The notes: generated by a model not told the origin, from the letters alone. A stretch of DNA of 64,000 nucleotides from Nigrospora sphaerica (GCA_018287875.1 JAGVVL010000022.1:186001-250000); one strand, 5' to 3'. Shown: positions 20,926 through 32,373, numbered from the stretch's first letter. Numbers and translations are program-made.

Positions 20926-22890
20926 CCTGAGCAACCTGCCGAGGGAGGGAGAACATGCATCTACATCAACAAGAGGAACCCGGGCGCAGGAAACGTACGA
21001 GACGATCCAGCTGCCAGACGGTCCCGTCACGGTCGTCTACGTACACTCGCCGACCCATCCTTCCCATCATTGAAGCCCTCCAGTCTGAACCCAAAACAAG
21101 ACGGACAGTCCTGGTGGGCGACCTTAATGTCCATCACGCTGCCTGGGGCCGAGCCAACGCCCGACCGCACAAGGCCGCCGATCAGCTGCTTCACCTCGCA
21201 GCTTCCTGGGACCTCCAGCTGACCACGTCGCCCGGCACATCGACATGGACCCGAAAGCGGTGCGAGAACTCCACGATCGACCTGGCATGGGTGGCAAGTG
21301 ACCTCCGTGCCGCCTACGACGGGTACGCGCCGTACTAGGGATCCGATCACCTCACACAGGTGATTCGCGTGGTGGGACTACGTTACGAAGCCGAGGAAAA
21401 GCCACGGCGGAACTGGAAACAGCCGACTTTAATCAATCTAAAGCGGAGGCGGCACACTTGCTACAGTCGGGGCCGTTGGAACCCCCCGAGGCCATCGACA
21501 AGTACACCGAGGCGCTGACCCGCGAGCTTGCCTGGATCGTCGACCTGGTGGCGCCGCCTCAACGCCCGGGCAGGCGAAGCAACTTCGGATGGGATTATGA
21601 TGCCAAACAGGATGTGGAAGAGGAGAGGAGGGCCCAACGCGCATGGCTGTCCGACCGAACCGGCACAGCCTGGCGCGCCCTCCAGCAGGCATGCTCGGAA
21701 AAGAAAACGACCCGCGAAGCGAAAGCAGCGGCCTGGAGAAACCCGCTCTAGGAGGCTTCCGGTAAGCCGGCCGGCGTCTGGAACATCGCGAGATGGGCCG
21801 GAACTGAAGGAGCAGCACCGCCCCTTCGCCAGCCGTGCCCATGATCCACGAAGCACGTGGCCTAGTGATGACTCACAAAGGGAAAGCCGCGGCCTCCCGA
21901 AAGAGGTTCTACTTGGTCCCCAAGCGACGCCGACGGGCTTTCGCCCTGTCAGCCACCTTGCATTATCGCACCACGCCCACTCCGAAGTGGCAAAAGAACA
22001 CGTGCAGGACGCCCTACGGAAGACCGGGCAGTGGAAGGCACCCGGACCAGCTTCCTAACGGGTTCCTCGTGTGTCTGAGCGAACCTCTCTTCCGGGCCCT
22101 CGCCGTACTGACGGAAGCCTGCTGGTGCATAGGGTACCACCCCAAGGCGTTCCGGAAAACCATCACTGTCGTGCTTCGCAAATCGGGGAAGCAACCGAGC
22201 GAGTACTGCCAAGCCAGCAGGTGGAGACCTATCACTCTGCTGAGCACCATGGGAAAGGTCATTGAGAGTCTGGTTGCACAATGACTAGCAAGCTTCGCTG
22301 AGGAAAACAATCTGCTGCCCGAGGAGCAGATGGGCAACCGGAAAGGTCGCCCTATAAAGATGGCCCTGCGACTGCTCACTGATCTGGTTCGTACGGCCCG
22401 GAAACATGGCGGCGTAGCCACTCTCTTATCGCCGGGAATGTCGGGCGCCTTTGACTCCGTCGGCTGCGAACGGCTCCTTGCCAACCTACGCGCATTACGT
22501 GTTCCTCTCTGGATAATGAACTGGATATGAAGCTTCCTGTCTAACTGATCGACGACCCTGCTATGCGGTGGCCAAGAAGTGACGACAGTGTGAGTATTAT
22601 AAGATCCAGAAGACGGATGACCACGGGTGGCACATGATGGAAGACTATGTGCGACCACGAAACGGTAACACCTAGTAGAGGCTGAGACATGGGGGAATGA
22701 ATCGGGAGGTTCGGGCCGTGGCGACCACAGGCTGCGGCATGTTGAGTCCCAGAGAAATGGTTTGGCTCCTAAGGAAAGAAGGATGTATGCACCAGAAACT
22801 AGCTAGCCACGCCCTATACCCTCGGGAGGTTGTGGCTGCTTCGCAGCCACCTATGGCGTTAAACAATGATTATTATTATCATTGGGAGCC
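20926..22890 (+). mobile_element. Degraded Tad1/CgT1-like LINE, 5'-truncated, plus strand
   Basis: The stretch matches ORF2 of the two better LINEs at 42.7-47.4 and 59.3-63.9 kb, but on the other strand. Endonuclease pieces are readable in shifting frames: GGRTCIYINKR, RRTVLVGDLNVHHAAW, STIDLAWVASDLRAAYDGY, and GSDHL after a stop. Reverse transcriptase pieces follow: QMGNRKGRP, then SGAFDSVGCERLLANLR, after which the frame ends at 22530. At least five frameshifts or stops occur, and the catalytic ADD box is missing. At 22832-22850 there is a perfect 8-bp hairpin (GTGGCTGC-TTC-GCAGCCAC), followed by an ATT-rich tail near 22868, which looks like a LINE 3' end. The 3' end differs from those of the other two copies. 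Confidence 0.7.
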
Positions 22891-22969
22891 CGGGCCTGTC
22901 CTGGGGATGAGCGTCGGGAGGTAGCAGCAGTTGATTCTGGGGAGCCACGGTGGGGAGGGGGTAGGGGGA

Positions 22970-23033
22970 GGGGGGGGGGGGGGGCGCAGCTGTATGGAGG
23001 TAGTGTTTGTAGTAGTAGTAGTAGTAGTAGTAG
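22970..23033. repeat. Poly-G run and AGT microsatellite
   Basis: A run of 15 G (22970-22984) sits in a G-rich tract, followed by an AGT trinucleotide repeat at 23010-23033. Both are slippage-prone. Confidence 0.9.
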
Positions 23034-23760
23034 TTATATTTAACGCTATTTAACAGGCTTGCCAGACCTTCACACCCGTAGTGTATATAGCGCGCCAGGG
23101 ACCGTTTTTAATAACGCCCGGCGTATCTTTCCTCCAGTATTGTGTACTGGTAGGCGTTCTATGTGTAGGCCGTTCCTGTTGCCACCGCCAGTTGTGGTCG
23201 TGTCCGGTGAAAGAGTCTGAGGGGGGCGGTCCGCAAGGGCCGTCTCCGAAAGTGTCGAGGCCAGTCTTGGCCGTGGTGGGTGGGTCGTACGTGCTTAAGC
23301 ATAGTACGTCGAGGTTTTGAGAGCTCGGAGTCGAGGTCGGTGCCGACCATTTTAACTAAGTCCGCCAAGGCGGCTTAGTTATAGTGGGTGCAGTTTAACG
23401 CCTTGCCCAGGGCGTGAGGTAGTGTTTGTGTCCTTCAGGCCGTTACATCACCTAAGCATGGATAAACTCCTTGCAGCCTCCCACCCATGATCAGATGAAG
23501 TTGCGCGACTGGTCACACGACTCCTAGACCAGCTCCCCAACTGCTCCATCCTAGTGCCTCCCTCGGCGCCGGTTATCCCCATGAATTGGACATGGGACAG
23601 CAACTACGGAGCGCTGCATCGCTCTGCAGACAACCTCCAACTACGATGTACCTCCTGGAAAGCAGGCATATGCCATGCCATGCCATGGCTTATGGCAATG
23701 CCAATGAAGAGCAGAGCTCCCACAGTCATCATTCTCTAGAGTGTCTGCATCTCTAAGACC
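23034..23760. other. Stretch without a supported gene, with a 27-bp palindrome
   Basis: No coding region is supported. An imperfect palindrome, AACTAAGTCCGCC followed by its complement, lies at 23354-23380. CATGC-type short repeats occur near 23670-23690. The GT-rich sequence around 23100-23300 could be the remnant of an element I cannot name. Confidence 0.4.
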
Positions 23761-24243
23761 TCTTTCCAAAACTACCCCACCACCGCCACTCCATTTGCTA
23801 GTGCCGCAGCCCCAACTCTCTTGAGTCGATTTGCACCATTAACCACCGTGTGCATCCCGTCACCTCGACCTACAGCCTACGCCGGCCTCCCAAGCTAATT
23901 GTACACAGCTGCTGCACCTCCCGTTCTCCGCAGCCCGGACAAGCAGACTTCTCGTCCCATCCATTCCCTCCGCCTAAAAGAAAGCAACGCCACCACCCCC
24001 AGCTTCTTCGTCTCGCTCTCCCTGGGCTCTCCATATCAACCACTCAACCCCAAACGAAACTCGACTCTTTTCCGACTTCCGCCTCCATCTCTCCACCCTC
24101 TTCCTCCCTCGAAACTCTCATCTTCGGATCATCTCCCATCTGTCATTCTCTCGACCAACCCTCTTCCATCTCTCCTTGCCATCTTTTCTGACCTAGTACC
24201 ACTCGCATATTCATATCCCATCTTGTCCATCCAACCATCCAAC

Positions 24244-24906
24244 AGTAAGTCCTCACGGTCCTGTTGCGTCACCTTTATTTGGCTCTGCCTCGCTTGGTCA
24301 TCCCGAAAGTCCTTTCCTTTGGGCTTCAGCACTGTATGCTTCCATCATCCGACCCGTCTGAAGACGCTGTCTGCGTCTTTTCACTCCAATACATCTTGCC
24401 CGTTATCTGGCACCATCTTGTCGGCGGTTCTGAACCCGCCACGTCTTTATCTTGGCTACGTGCGCGCACGCCACGGAAATACTAACACGGCGCCACACCG
24501 TAGTGACTCGATCTCACAAGTACAACGAAAAGGACCATGCCGGCCTGGCCCAGGGCACTGTTTTCCCTCATGACGATCTTCCCAAGTTCTTCGCCAAGAG
24601 CGGCTTCGATGGTACTGACCCCAAAAAGACCAAGAAGAACGGAGGTGGCCGTGGCAACTGGTGAGTTGTTGTTTTCCATGACAAATATGCCCAAAGACCA
24701 ACTGATTTCCTACGCGACGAGATGCTTACTATACCAGGGGCCCGCCGGGCGAGGAGATTGTCGACGAGCAGTTCAAATTCACCAACGCCCGCCGTCGATC
24801 CAACAGCAGCGGCTACTCCAACCATCTGCATGACTTCAAGACAAAGTTTGAGGTCAACGAGCCTGAGCCCGTCTTTGAAGAGATATTTGGAACCATCTAT
24901 ACGTAG
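24244..24906 (+). CDS. STF2-like small hydrophilic protein, start codon split by an intron
   Basis: The reading joins A at 24244 to TG at 24504 across a 259-bp intron (GTAAGT donor at 24245, ACTAACAC branch near 24481, CCGTAG acceptor) to form the ATG. Exon 2 runs to 24660. A second intron (24661-24737, GTGAGT...ACCAG) leads to exon 3, ending at TAG 24904-24906. The product is 108 residues: TRSHKYNEKDHAG, then SGFDGTDPKKTKK, GGGRGNWG, and an acidic end DFKTKFEVNEPEPVFEE. The G-rich GRGNWG core followed by an acidic stretch matches yeast Stf2, a hydrophilin first described as an F1Fo-ATPase stabilising factor and linked to desiccation tolerance. A long pyrimidine-rich leader (23760-24244) fits a 5' UTR. 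Coding length is divisible by three across all exons. The start is an inference. Confidence 0.6.
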
Positions 24907-24989
24907 ATTCATCGTGTCTGGAGAGCAGGTGGAAGATGGAGGACAGCTGTTGCACGAAGGAGATGTTGGTGCTCAAGCGATGTCAGCAA

Positions 24990-25060
24990 GGAGGTTCGAA
25001 TGCACTAACCCTATCAAGACAGGCGTACAGCTGTACACGTGCTCCATAACATGGGGCACC
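24990..25060. repeat. Short dispersed repeat shared with about 515-570
   Basis: A GCACTAACCC...AGGC.T.CAGCTG.ACA..TGCTCCA pattern is shared with bases near 520-565 at the left edge of the window. Element type is unknown. Confidence 0.4.
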
Positions 25061-25101
25061 GCGGGCTCCAATAACCATAATAATTGTTTGACGTCATAGG
25101 T

Positions 25102-26350
25102 CTAACGTACATGTCATACAAGTGGGCCACTTTCCACGCATTCCAACTATTCTAAATTCAATCGCCGTCAACCCAACCAGTAATCATGGAACGCCCTTCT
25201 ACGCGCTCCAGGCGATTAAGCAGAACCCTAAACTTAGCTGCCGACAAGCGGCGACTATCTACAACATCTCGCGAACTACCTTCTAACGTAGAATGCACGG
25301 AGAACGCGCTCGACACGATACAGCTATGAACAACAAACGACTGACCGATTTAGAAGAGAACGTGATCGTACAGTATATTCTGGATCTTGATTCGGGAGAG
25401 TTTTCGCCCCCGCTTCGTGATGTGCAAGATATGGCCAATGTTATCGCCGAGCCGCGCGACGCGTCATGCGTCGGCACGCGTTGGGCCTCGAACTTCGTTA
25501 AGTGACAACCACACTGAAGACGTGTCTTTCTCGTGCTTACGACTACCAGAAAGCCCTCTGCGAAGACTGTGAGAAGATTGTGGGCTGGTTCGGTCTTTTT
25601 CAGAATATTATGGCTGAATACGGCATCCAGGATAAGGATATCTACAACTTTTACGAGACCGGCTTCATGATGGGCCAAATCACGTCCTCGATGGTCGTTA
25701 CAGGCACCGATCGGAGCGAGAAGCCAAAAAAGATCCAGCCTGGCAATCTCGAATTAGTTACCGTGATCCAAGGCGTCTGTTCCGACGGCTGGTGTGTCCC
25801 GCCGTTTATCGTGGTGAAGGGCGCTTACCACCTCGCTAATTGATACTCGGACAGCACCCTTCCACTCAATTGGGTGATCCAACCGACCTTGAATGGATGG
25901 AATGATAACGGGAAAGGCCTGGACTGGATTCGGCATTTTGACACACACACCGCCCCGCGCGCAAAGGGCCCATATCATTTGTTGGTGCTCGACGGGCACG
26001 AGAGCCACGTTTCGGCCATCCCATGGCCCCTCAGATGCCACACAGCCCGACCGAGGCGACTTCGCAGACTGAACGTATTAGAAATCGAGTTCAAAGTCAT
26101 CAGGAAAGCTCTCAAACACAGACTTCATTGGTAATCGACCAGTTTGCGAAGGGCACGATGACAATTATGCACGAGAACGCACCCCTAAGGGCCGAAGTCC
26201 GTATCCTTCGAGAGGCGAATACTAGCCTCGCCAAACGTCACAGAGTAAAGACAACGCATATAAGTCAAGGAAGCACACTTCTAATCGACGAGGGACAATA
26301 TATTTTAGATCAAAGGGACGTGGATACGCAGTTGAGGGAGGAAACGCTTG
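25102..26350 (+). mobile_element. Dead Fot1-like DNA transposon copy
   Basis: The sequence is a diverged copy of the intact element that follows. It starts with a shortened terminal repeat (TAACGTACATG...AGTGGGCCAC near 25102-25130). Transposase pieces are readable: LTDLEENVIVQYILDLD, then YNFYETGFMMGQ (D replaced by Y in the first catalytic motif) and VLDGHESHVS. About 340 bp are then missing between that motif and the proline-rich tail (junction near 26015), which removes the third catalytic Asp. Stops occur at 25503 and 25841. The right terminal repeat is not visible. It cannot be autonomous. Confidence 0.75.
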
Positions 26351-26519
26351 CGAGTAGTTGTCGCGCAAGGAGGGTTTCAATCCGTAGCAAAATCTACTCA
26401 AACAAGCCTCCTTCGGTAGTAGCTCGGCTTGTCGTAGATTTACCCAGCAATTACTTCCATCCATCCATGTTGGCATCCATCCCGTCGCAGCTTTTAATCG
26501 TCGCAGCCTTTTTCCGATA

Positions 26520-28380
26520 ACGTATATGACGGGTGAGTGGGCCATCCAAGTGAGTGGGCCACTTTCTACTCATTTCAACTCCTCCTACTTCAATCTTCTA
26601 TAACTCGACGAACAACTATGGAACACCCTTCTAACGAGTCTCAAGTAATTCTAGCGATCCAAGCGATTCAAAAAAACCCTAAACTCAGCTACCGACAAGC
26701 GGCAGCCATCTACAACATCTCTCGAACTACCCTCCAACGCAGAATGAACGGAAAACGCGCCAAACAAGATACCCGCCCTAAATCAGCTCGATTAACCGAC
26801 CTAGAAGAGAAGACGCTTGTCAGATACATATTGGACCTAGATACGCGAGGGTTTGCGCCGCGACTCCATGATGTGGAAAATATGGCCAATGTTACTACCG
26901 AGTCGCGTGACGCGTCACGCGTCGGTGTACACTGGGCCTTGAACTTCGTTAAGCGACAACCAGACCTCCGAACGCGTTTCTCTCGCGTATACGACTACCA
27001 GAGGGCCCTCTGCGAAGATCCTGAGAAAATTGCGGGTTGGTTCGCGCTTTTCGCGAACCTAAAGGCCAAGTACGGTATCCAAGACGAGGATATCTACAAC
27101 TTCGACGAGACCGGCTTTATGATGGGCCAAATCACGTCCTCGATGGTCGTGACCGGTGCCGATCGGAGCGGAAAGCGAAAGAAGGTCCAGCCTGGTAATC
27201 GGGAATGGGTTACCGTGATCCAGGGCGTCTGCTCGGATGGTTGGTGCGCCCCGCCGTTCATCGTCGTGAAGGGCGTCTATCACCTCGCCAATTGGTACGC
27301 CGATAGCACCCTCCCGCGCGACTGGGTTATTAAACCGACCTCGAATGGATGGAGCGATAACGAGACAGGCCTGGACTGGATTCGGCATTTCGATAAACAC
27401 ACTGCCGCGCGCACAAAGGGCATATATCGGATGTTAGTGATCGACGGGCACGAGAGCCATGTTTCGGCCGAATTCCAGGCTTTCTGTAAAGAGAAGAACA
27501 TAATCACGGTCTCTATGCCTCCGCACTCGTCGCACCTACTCCAGCCACTTGACGTTGGGTGTTTCGGTCCCTTAAAGCGGGCGTACGGTCGCGAAATCGA
27601 AGGGTTCATGAAGTCACTCGTTAACCACATCACTAAGGCTGAGTTCCTTATCGCCTTCCAAGCCGCGTTTTTGAAGGTTTTTACGCCCAAAAACGTCAAG
27701 GCTGGATTCCGCGGGGCTGGTTTAGTCCCTCATGACCCGGAAAAGGTCATCGCAAAGCTCGATGTGAAGTTATCAACGCCTTCGCCTACTGGAAGCCTTC
27801 CGGCCGCGAGCGTCCCATGGGCCTCTCAGACGCCACACAACCCGATTGAGGCTACTTCGCAGACTGATTTTATTAAGAATCGTGTCCGCAGCCATCAAGG
27901 AAGCTCTCCGACGCCGATTTTATCGGCAGTTGACCAGTTCGCAAAGGGTACAATGGCGATGATGTACGAGGTCGCCCTTTTACGGGCGGAGGTTAAGACG
28001 CTTCGAGAGGCGAATTCCAGCCTCGCAAAACGTCGGAGAGGAAAGAAAAAACGTCTCAGGCAAGGAGGAACACTCGAGATTGGTGAGGCCCAAGATCTTT
28101 TGGATCAAAAGGACGTGGATACGCAGTTAAGAGAGGAAACGCGTAATAGGAGTGGTCTGGCAATAAGGTCAGAGCCGCGCGGGCAGCGGTGTAGCATCTG
28201 CGGAACGGCCGGGCACAATGCGCGAACTTGTAAAATGAATGTAGAAATATCTAGACAGTTGGGTTCTGATTAGTTTTAATTGATTTGAGTCGTTGTGGTT
28301 AAGTATTTGATTCATTTATCGTGAAGGTTAGTAGGATGTGGCCCACTCACTTGGATGGCCCACTCACCCGTCATATACGT
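26520..28380 (+). mobile_element. Intact Fot1/pogo-type DNA transposon with TA target duplication
   Basis: The element is 1861 bp. Its ends are perfect inverted repeats of about 43 bp, beginning ACGTATATGACGGG. TA at 26518-26519 and at 28381-28382 forms the target duplication expected for Tc1/mariner-pogo elements. Inside each end the motif GAGTGGGCCA occurs twice, a likely transposase binding repeat. It carries one intact transposase gene. Complete ends plus an intact frame suggest recent activity. Confidence 0.9.
26618..28273 (+). CDS. Fot1/pogo-type transposase (DDE superfamily)
   Basis: The 551-residue frame starts MEHPSNESQVILAIQ; an earlier in-frame start at 26537 would lie in the terminal repeat. 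Residues about 10-55 form a psq-type helix-turn-helix (LSYRQAAAIYNISRTTL), followed by a CENP-B-like DNA-binding domain. The DDE catalytic residues are visible as YNFDETGF, VIDGHESH and LLQPLDVGCF. A coiled segment (VALLRAEVKTLREANSS) precedes a C-terminal CCHC knuckle, CSICGTAGHNARTC. The protein cuts and pastes the element at TA sites in the nucleus. No stop or frameshift is present. Confidence 0.9.
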   Translation: MEHPSNESQVILAIQAIQKNPKLSYRQAAAIYNISRTTLQRRMNGKRAKQDTRPKSARLTDLEEKTLVRYILDLDTRGFAPRLHDVENMANVTTESRDASRVGVHWALNFVKRQPDLRTRFSRVYDYQRALCEDPEKIAGWFALFANLKAKYGIQDEDIYNFDETGFMMGQITSSMVVTGADRSGKRKKVQPGNREWVTVIQGVCSDGWCAPPFIVVKGVYHLANWYADSTLPRDWVIKPTSNGWSDNETGLDWIRHFDKHTAARTKGIYRMLVIDGHESHVSAEFQAFCKEKNIITVSMPPHSSHLLQPLDVGCFGPLKRAYGREIEGFMKSLVNHITKAEFLIAFQAAFLKVFTPKNVKAGFRGAGLVPHDPEKVIAKLDVKLSTPSPTGSLPAASVPWASQTPHNPIEATSQTDFIKNRVRSHQGSSPTPILSAVDQFAKGTMAMMYEVALLRAEVKTLREANSSLAKRRRGKKKRLRQGGTLEIGEAQDLLDQKDVDTQLREETRNRSGLAIRSEPRGQRCSICGTAGHNARTCKMNVEISRQLGSD

Positions 28381-28382
28381 TA

Positions 28383-29328
28383 TAGCTTCCGTCCGTTGAG
28401 GTTTTGTCTGTAGCGCGCATTATTCATCAGTACACCATCCCAGCACAGTCGCTTGTATAACCACCTCCTGGAATGCTATAGCCCTTGATCGCCCCTTTCG
28501 TCCAAGTCGCTAAAGTCCATACTTCCTGTTCTATGGTATCTCACCGCCACACATCAAGTAGGTGTGGTACACCTTGTTCGATGATGGGATGCTTGCAATG
28601 TGTCAGAGAACTACCGTGCAGCAATGGCGTCTACGGCGCTTCTTTATACACACGACCAGATTAATACCTTGGTTTCATGGGACGAAGATCATGACATAGC
28701 CCCTAGGGCTGTCCTCGAGTCCTTCACTATTATGATCTATGAACGCCAAGTATCGGTAGTAGCCCAAAGCAATCGGAGTTTTATCGCCTTCAGTAGAATT
28801 CACCCCTGTTTCTATTCTGCCTTATATCCACCACATCCCTTCTACCCATTTACTTCCTTTCCCTGGGCTATTCGGACAGCAAACTTCATAATTCGGACCG
28901 ACCTATGATACCCAGAGTGTGTCGTGTACACCCGTTATTGATGCGACGGCGAAACCCTCGAATCCTTACCTGAATAGCGACACAAGTCTTCGCCTTTTAC
29001 CAGCAACTTGAAGCCTCCAGGAAACCACTCTAGCTATCTGCTTCATATCATTACTCTTCTCATTTGCCGTTCTTATCCGACTTTCTCGTCCTTCTCCAAC
29101 TACATTCCAGGAGCGATGGAGCATGTAGCTGAAGAGACACTCGCGTTCGGAGGCACGGGAACGGGGATAAGAGTCGGATTGTCCGGTGCCGCGTTGTTAG
29201 TGCGCTCCCCTTACGGGCTTCTGTGCTTCAAGTTGGCGTGTGGCCATAGCGAATTGTCCATTCCGGCGGGCCCGTAATGCCTGTGCGTAGCTTGGGCCAT
29301 TGACCTGGCCGTCCTCGTCCACGGCAGC
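28383..29328. other. Stretch without a supported gene
   Basis: Two plus-strand frames (28600-28908 and 29008-29277) have no domain. The stretch is the 3' side of the elongase gene and may contain its 3' UTR. Confidence 0.35.
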
Positions 29329-30759
29329 CTAATTACTGCCCTGACTGTAGACCTTCTCCTCGATGCCAGGCACGGCGTCCCAACCAGCCTGCTCGGCAGT
29401 CAGTCTATCCCTGCTCAATCGCCGTCCACCGTCACCAACGTTCTCCTGCTTGCGGGCCCGCTTGGCCCCGACGGGATTGCGCTTCATATAGCTAGCAATG
29501 AAGAACGAAATGAACAGGTAGGTGAGTGGTGCCAGGTACAGGACGTTCAGCCAGATGGCGAATGTAGCACCGGCGCTAGTGATGCAGGGCACGGTCTGGT
29601 ACACAACTTTCTCGCCGGCGTTCGCCAAAGGCAATGGAGCACCAGCCGAAGCAACAGTGCCCGAGTTGGTAGCCTCGGCAGCTCCAAAGACCAAGCTCCT
29701 GGATGTGTTCAGATTATCGCCGTGGCTGGTCATGGTGCTAGCGGTGGCGGCCAGCTTGAAGATCACCTCGGTAGCTGCCGTGGTCCTGAGGACGTTGACA
29801 GGGACGGTGTAGCTGACGAACGTATGTACCATGGCGTATGGCGCGCCGGTCACGAACTGAATAATCTGGAGGGTGGTTAGGGTACGCTTGATAGCCGTGG
29901 GCACCCGGATGTTGAAAGCGGTGATAGAGTAGTACGTATACTAGCAATACATGTTAGCTGGCTATTCTCGGTGCCCTATAGGGCTTTCAGGCATAGAACT
30001 CGCCATCATGGCGTGGATGCCCGAGTTGACAAAGACAAACATCCAGATGGGCGCCGACATGAAGCGCATGCCGGCCCACATGCATATCATAGCTCCGGCA
30101 TGGTGGTACGTCTGCAGCGTAGAGCTGAGTTTGCCTTGAGCCAGAATGATGAAGGTATCAAGAACCTCGTAGAACTTGCTGAGGTAAAAGATCCAGCCGT
30201 AAAAGGCGAGACCTTCGTTCCACAATCTCCCAGCGTCAGCTCGACTCGGGCTCCCCTCGTTTCTGGGGATACCGTTGCCATGCGTCTCCCACTGTCCCTG
30301 GGCTTGGTTGAAGGCCACTGCATTACCGAAGCCACCGGGTCCATGTAACTTACAGAAACTGTCGACAGTCCCCGCTAAGCCATTGGGACCCGATGGGCTC
30401 ACAATTGAGCGGTGTAAAGCGTGCAGCATGCCCCAGCAGGTCCATGCCGAGTAAATGGCGAGAAAGACATTGTGGAGGACAAGAAAGAGGCGAAAAGGGA
30501 CGGTCCTGCTGATGCCCCACGGTTTCTTCCCTGTCGAAATGTTGTACTTATTCAGAGCTTTCGCTGTCCCAGTATACACGGCGGCAATAGTGATAGGAAC
30601 TCGGAAGCTGAGAGCGGCCTGATACCAGGCATCGGGGATGGTGAAGGAGTCACCGAAATGCAGAGGGGGTAGTGGCAACGGCTCATTCGCGAGAAATTGG
30701 CAGTATCTGAAGAGGGATCTCGCGGGCGAGTTCACGAAGGTCATGAGCGAGTAAACCAT
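29329..30759 (-). CDS. ELO-family fatty acid elongase, two exons
   Basis: Exon 1 (30759-30004) and exon 2 (29940-29329) give 455 residues. The protein condenses malonyl-CoA with an acyl-CoA in the ER membrane, as a 3-ketoacyl-CoA synthase. Hallmarks are SKFYEVLDTFIIL and TYHHAGAMICMW; the first His of the classical HxxHH box is Gln here (QTYHH). Exon 2 continues with YTYYSITAFNIRVP and LQIIQFVTG, the expected order. Several hydrophobic segments fit a polytopic membrane protein, and the C-terminal RNPVGAKRARKQE is basic. The 63-bp intron starts with GC (GCGAGT) and ends CTAG, with a GCTAAC branch point, so it is a GC-AG intron. The protein is longer than yeast elongases because of extra loops. 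Confidence 0.85.
29941..30003 (-). other. GC-AG intron in the elongase gene
   Basis: Reading on the minus strand, ATGATG is followed by GCGAGT, then a GCTAAC branch signal and a TTGCTAG acceptor. Removing these 63 bases joins HAMM to YTYYS, the conserved elongase order. Confidence 0.75.
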
Positions 30760-32373
30760 GGCGTGCAGGTTTTTGCAGCCTCTGGGATAGCGAGGTGGCT
30801 TTGAGGGCGTCTGGAGGCCGCGTCACTTCAGCAAAGAAGGGTTGCGATTCAATCACTACACATTGCGTGCCGTTGCGTAGGTCGGTGGATGGTGAAGAGA
30901 AAGTGAAGCGTAAGAGGGTGACGGACAGAGCTGAGGTCGACTGGTAGTATATCACTAAGAACACACACGATGGATTCTGCGAGCAGCACTATAATATATC
31001 CAGGATTCAAGCGCGCGCGCACGGGTGTATGCACACAATCAAGGAAAGTATTCCATGTATCTCATTAAGCAAGTACTTCACACGCCCATAGGCATCATGA
31101 TTTGTGGTGTCCAGCCTACTGTCGAGTGAGGTAGGTTTGGTTGGGTACCAACCGACAGGGCGGAGGCAGAGTACACCTCTGCAGGGGGCGGACGGAATGC
31201 AATGGTGCTGGGGGCCCAACAAGGCGAAGGTGAGTGATTGATGGCCTGGTCAGGCGGCTTCATGGGCGGCGCACCGCGCATCATCGCGTTTTCCGTAGTT
31301 GATACGACCGAGGCAACGCCAAAAAGCTGGTTGAAATAAATTCTCCACCAGCAGCCACGATTCTCGGCTGACAGGCGTAAAAGGTGCCGTCGTGCTAAAT
31401 ATAGATCTGCGGAATGCCTCAAAGGTCAAGAGACCATTGACGCCAACTGGCTGCTGGCTGCTATTTTGCGCGGGCGAATTGGATATCTACTTCCGTCGTT
31501 GGGTGAAACACACCCCCGTAGGCATTTGGTGATCACTTCCTTGGGCTCTGGAAAAGAGAGTAGATGCGAAGCAGTGTGAATTTTGTTGGGAGAGGGTGAT
31601 GATGGCTGGTTGCTATCCGGTGCCTATGACCCGTGATTCGCCGCCGGAGCCACAGGATAAAGAGACAATTAGTGCCGGGAAAGGTGACGCCACCCACCTC
31701 GGCACTTCTATTTCTGAGGTTACCTATACAGCACCGACGAGCCGGACGCCCATGTTGTGCATATGACACACCGAGATGACGATCTTGTTTCTGGCTTTCG
31801 GCATCTGCAATCTCTCCATCGGCCTCGGTATGACGTAATGCATACGCGGCTGCATTGTCACCGAGGTTGCACAAGTATTCAATTTACCGGGGGCGAGGCG
31901 GGGTTCAGATGGCGAGGGATCCGCTATAGCCGGAGAGGCGTTAGAATGCGTTGATCCGCTGCTGTTCAACGCAGCCAACGAAGGAACGAATGCAACCCAA
32001 GCCATGCCAAAGTAGGTAGGTGGTTATAACCTATGCCAACAAGCGATGCCTCACTGTTTTTACTGACGGTAGGACGAGGTTTAGCTGCATGCTGCACCAT
32101 ACAAGGTGGGTGGATCTCAACGTTTTGCTCAAGCTCGGTAGCGCTCCCCCAACGGTCGCGTCGATGCTTTACATGTGAAATTCATGTGTTGGAAGAAGCA
32201 AGGTACTTCTACTTTTATCGAGATCCCAGTTCGCGTCTGCTCAGTTTTCGCGTCTGCTCAGCTTGCGCGTTATGAACGACTTCGCTTGAACGGCATCCCG
32301 TATCTGTGCCTAGCTTTAGAAGTTCTCTGGCTCAATACTTACACCCGAGACCTCGGAACGCCACAAATCTATC
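30760..32373. other. Divergent intergenic stretch
   Basis: This lies between the divergently transcribed elongase and hydrolase genes and should contain both promoters. Minus-strand frames at 31422-31078 and 31874-31533 have no domain and are not supported. Confidence 0.4.
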
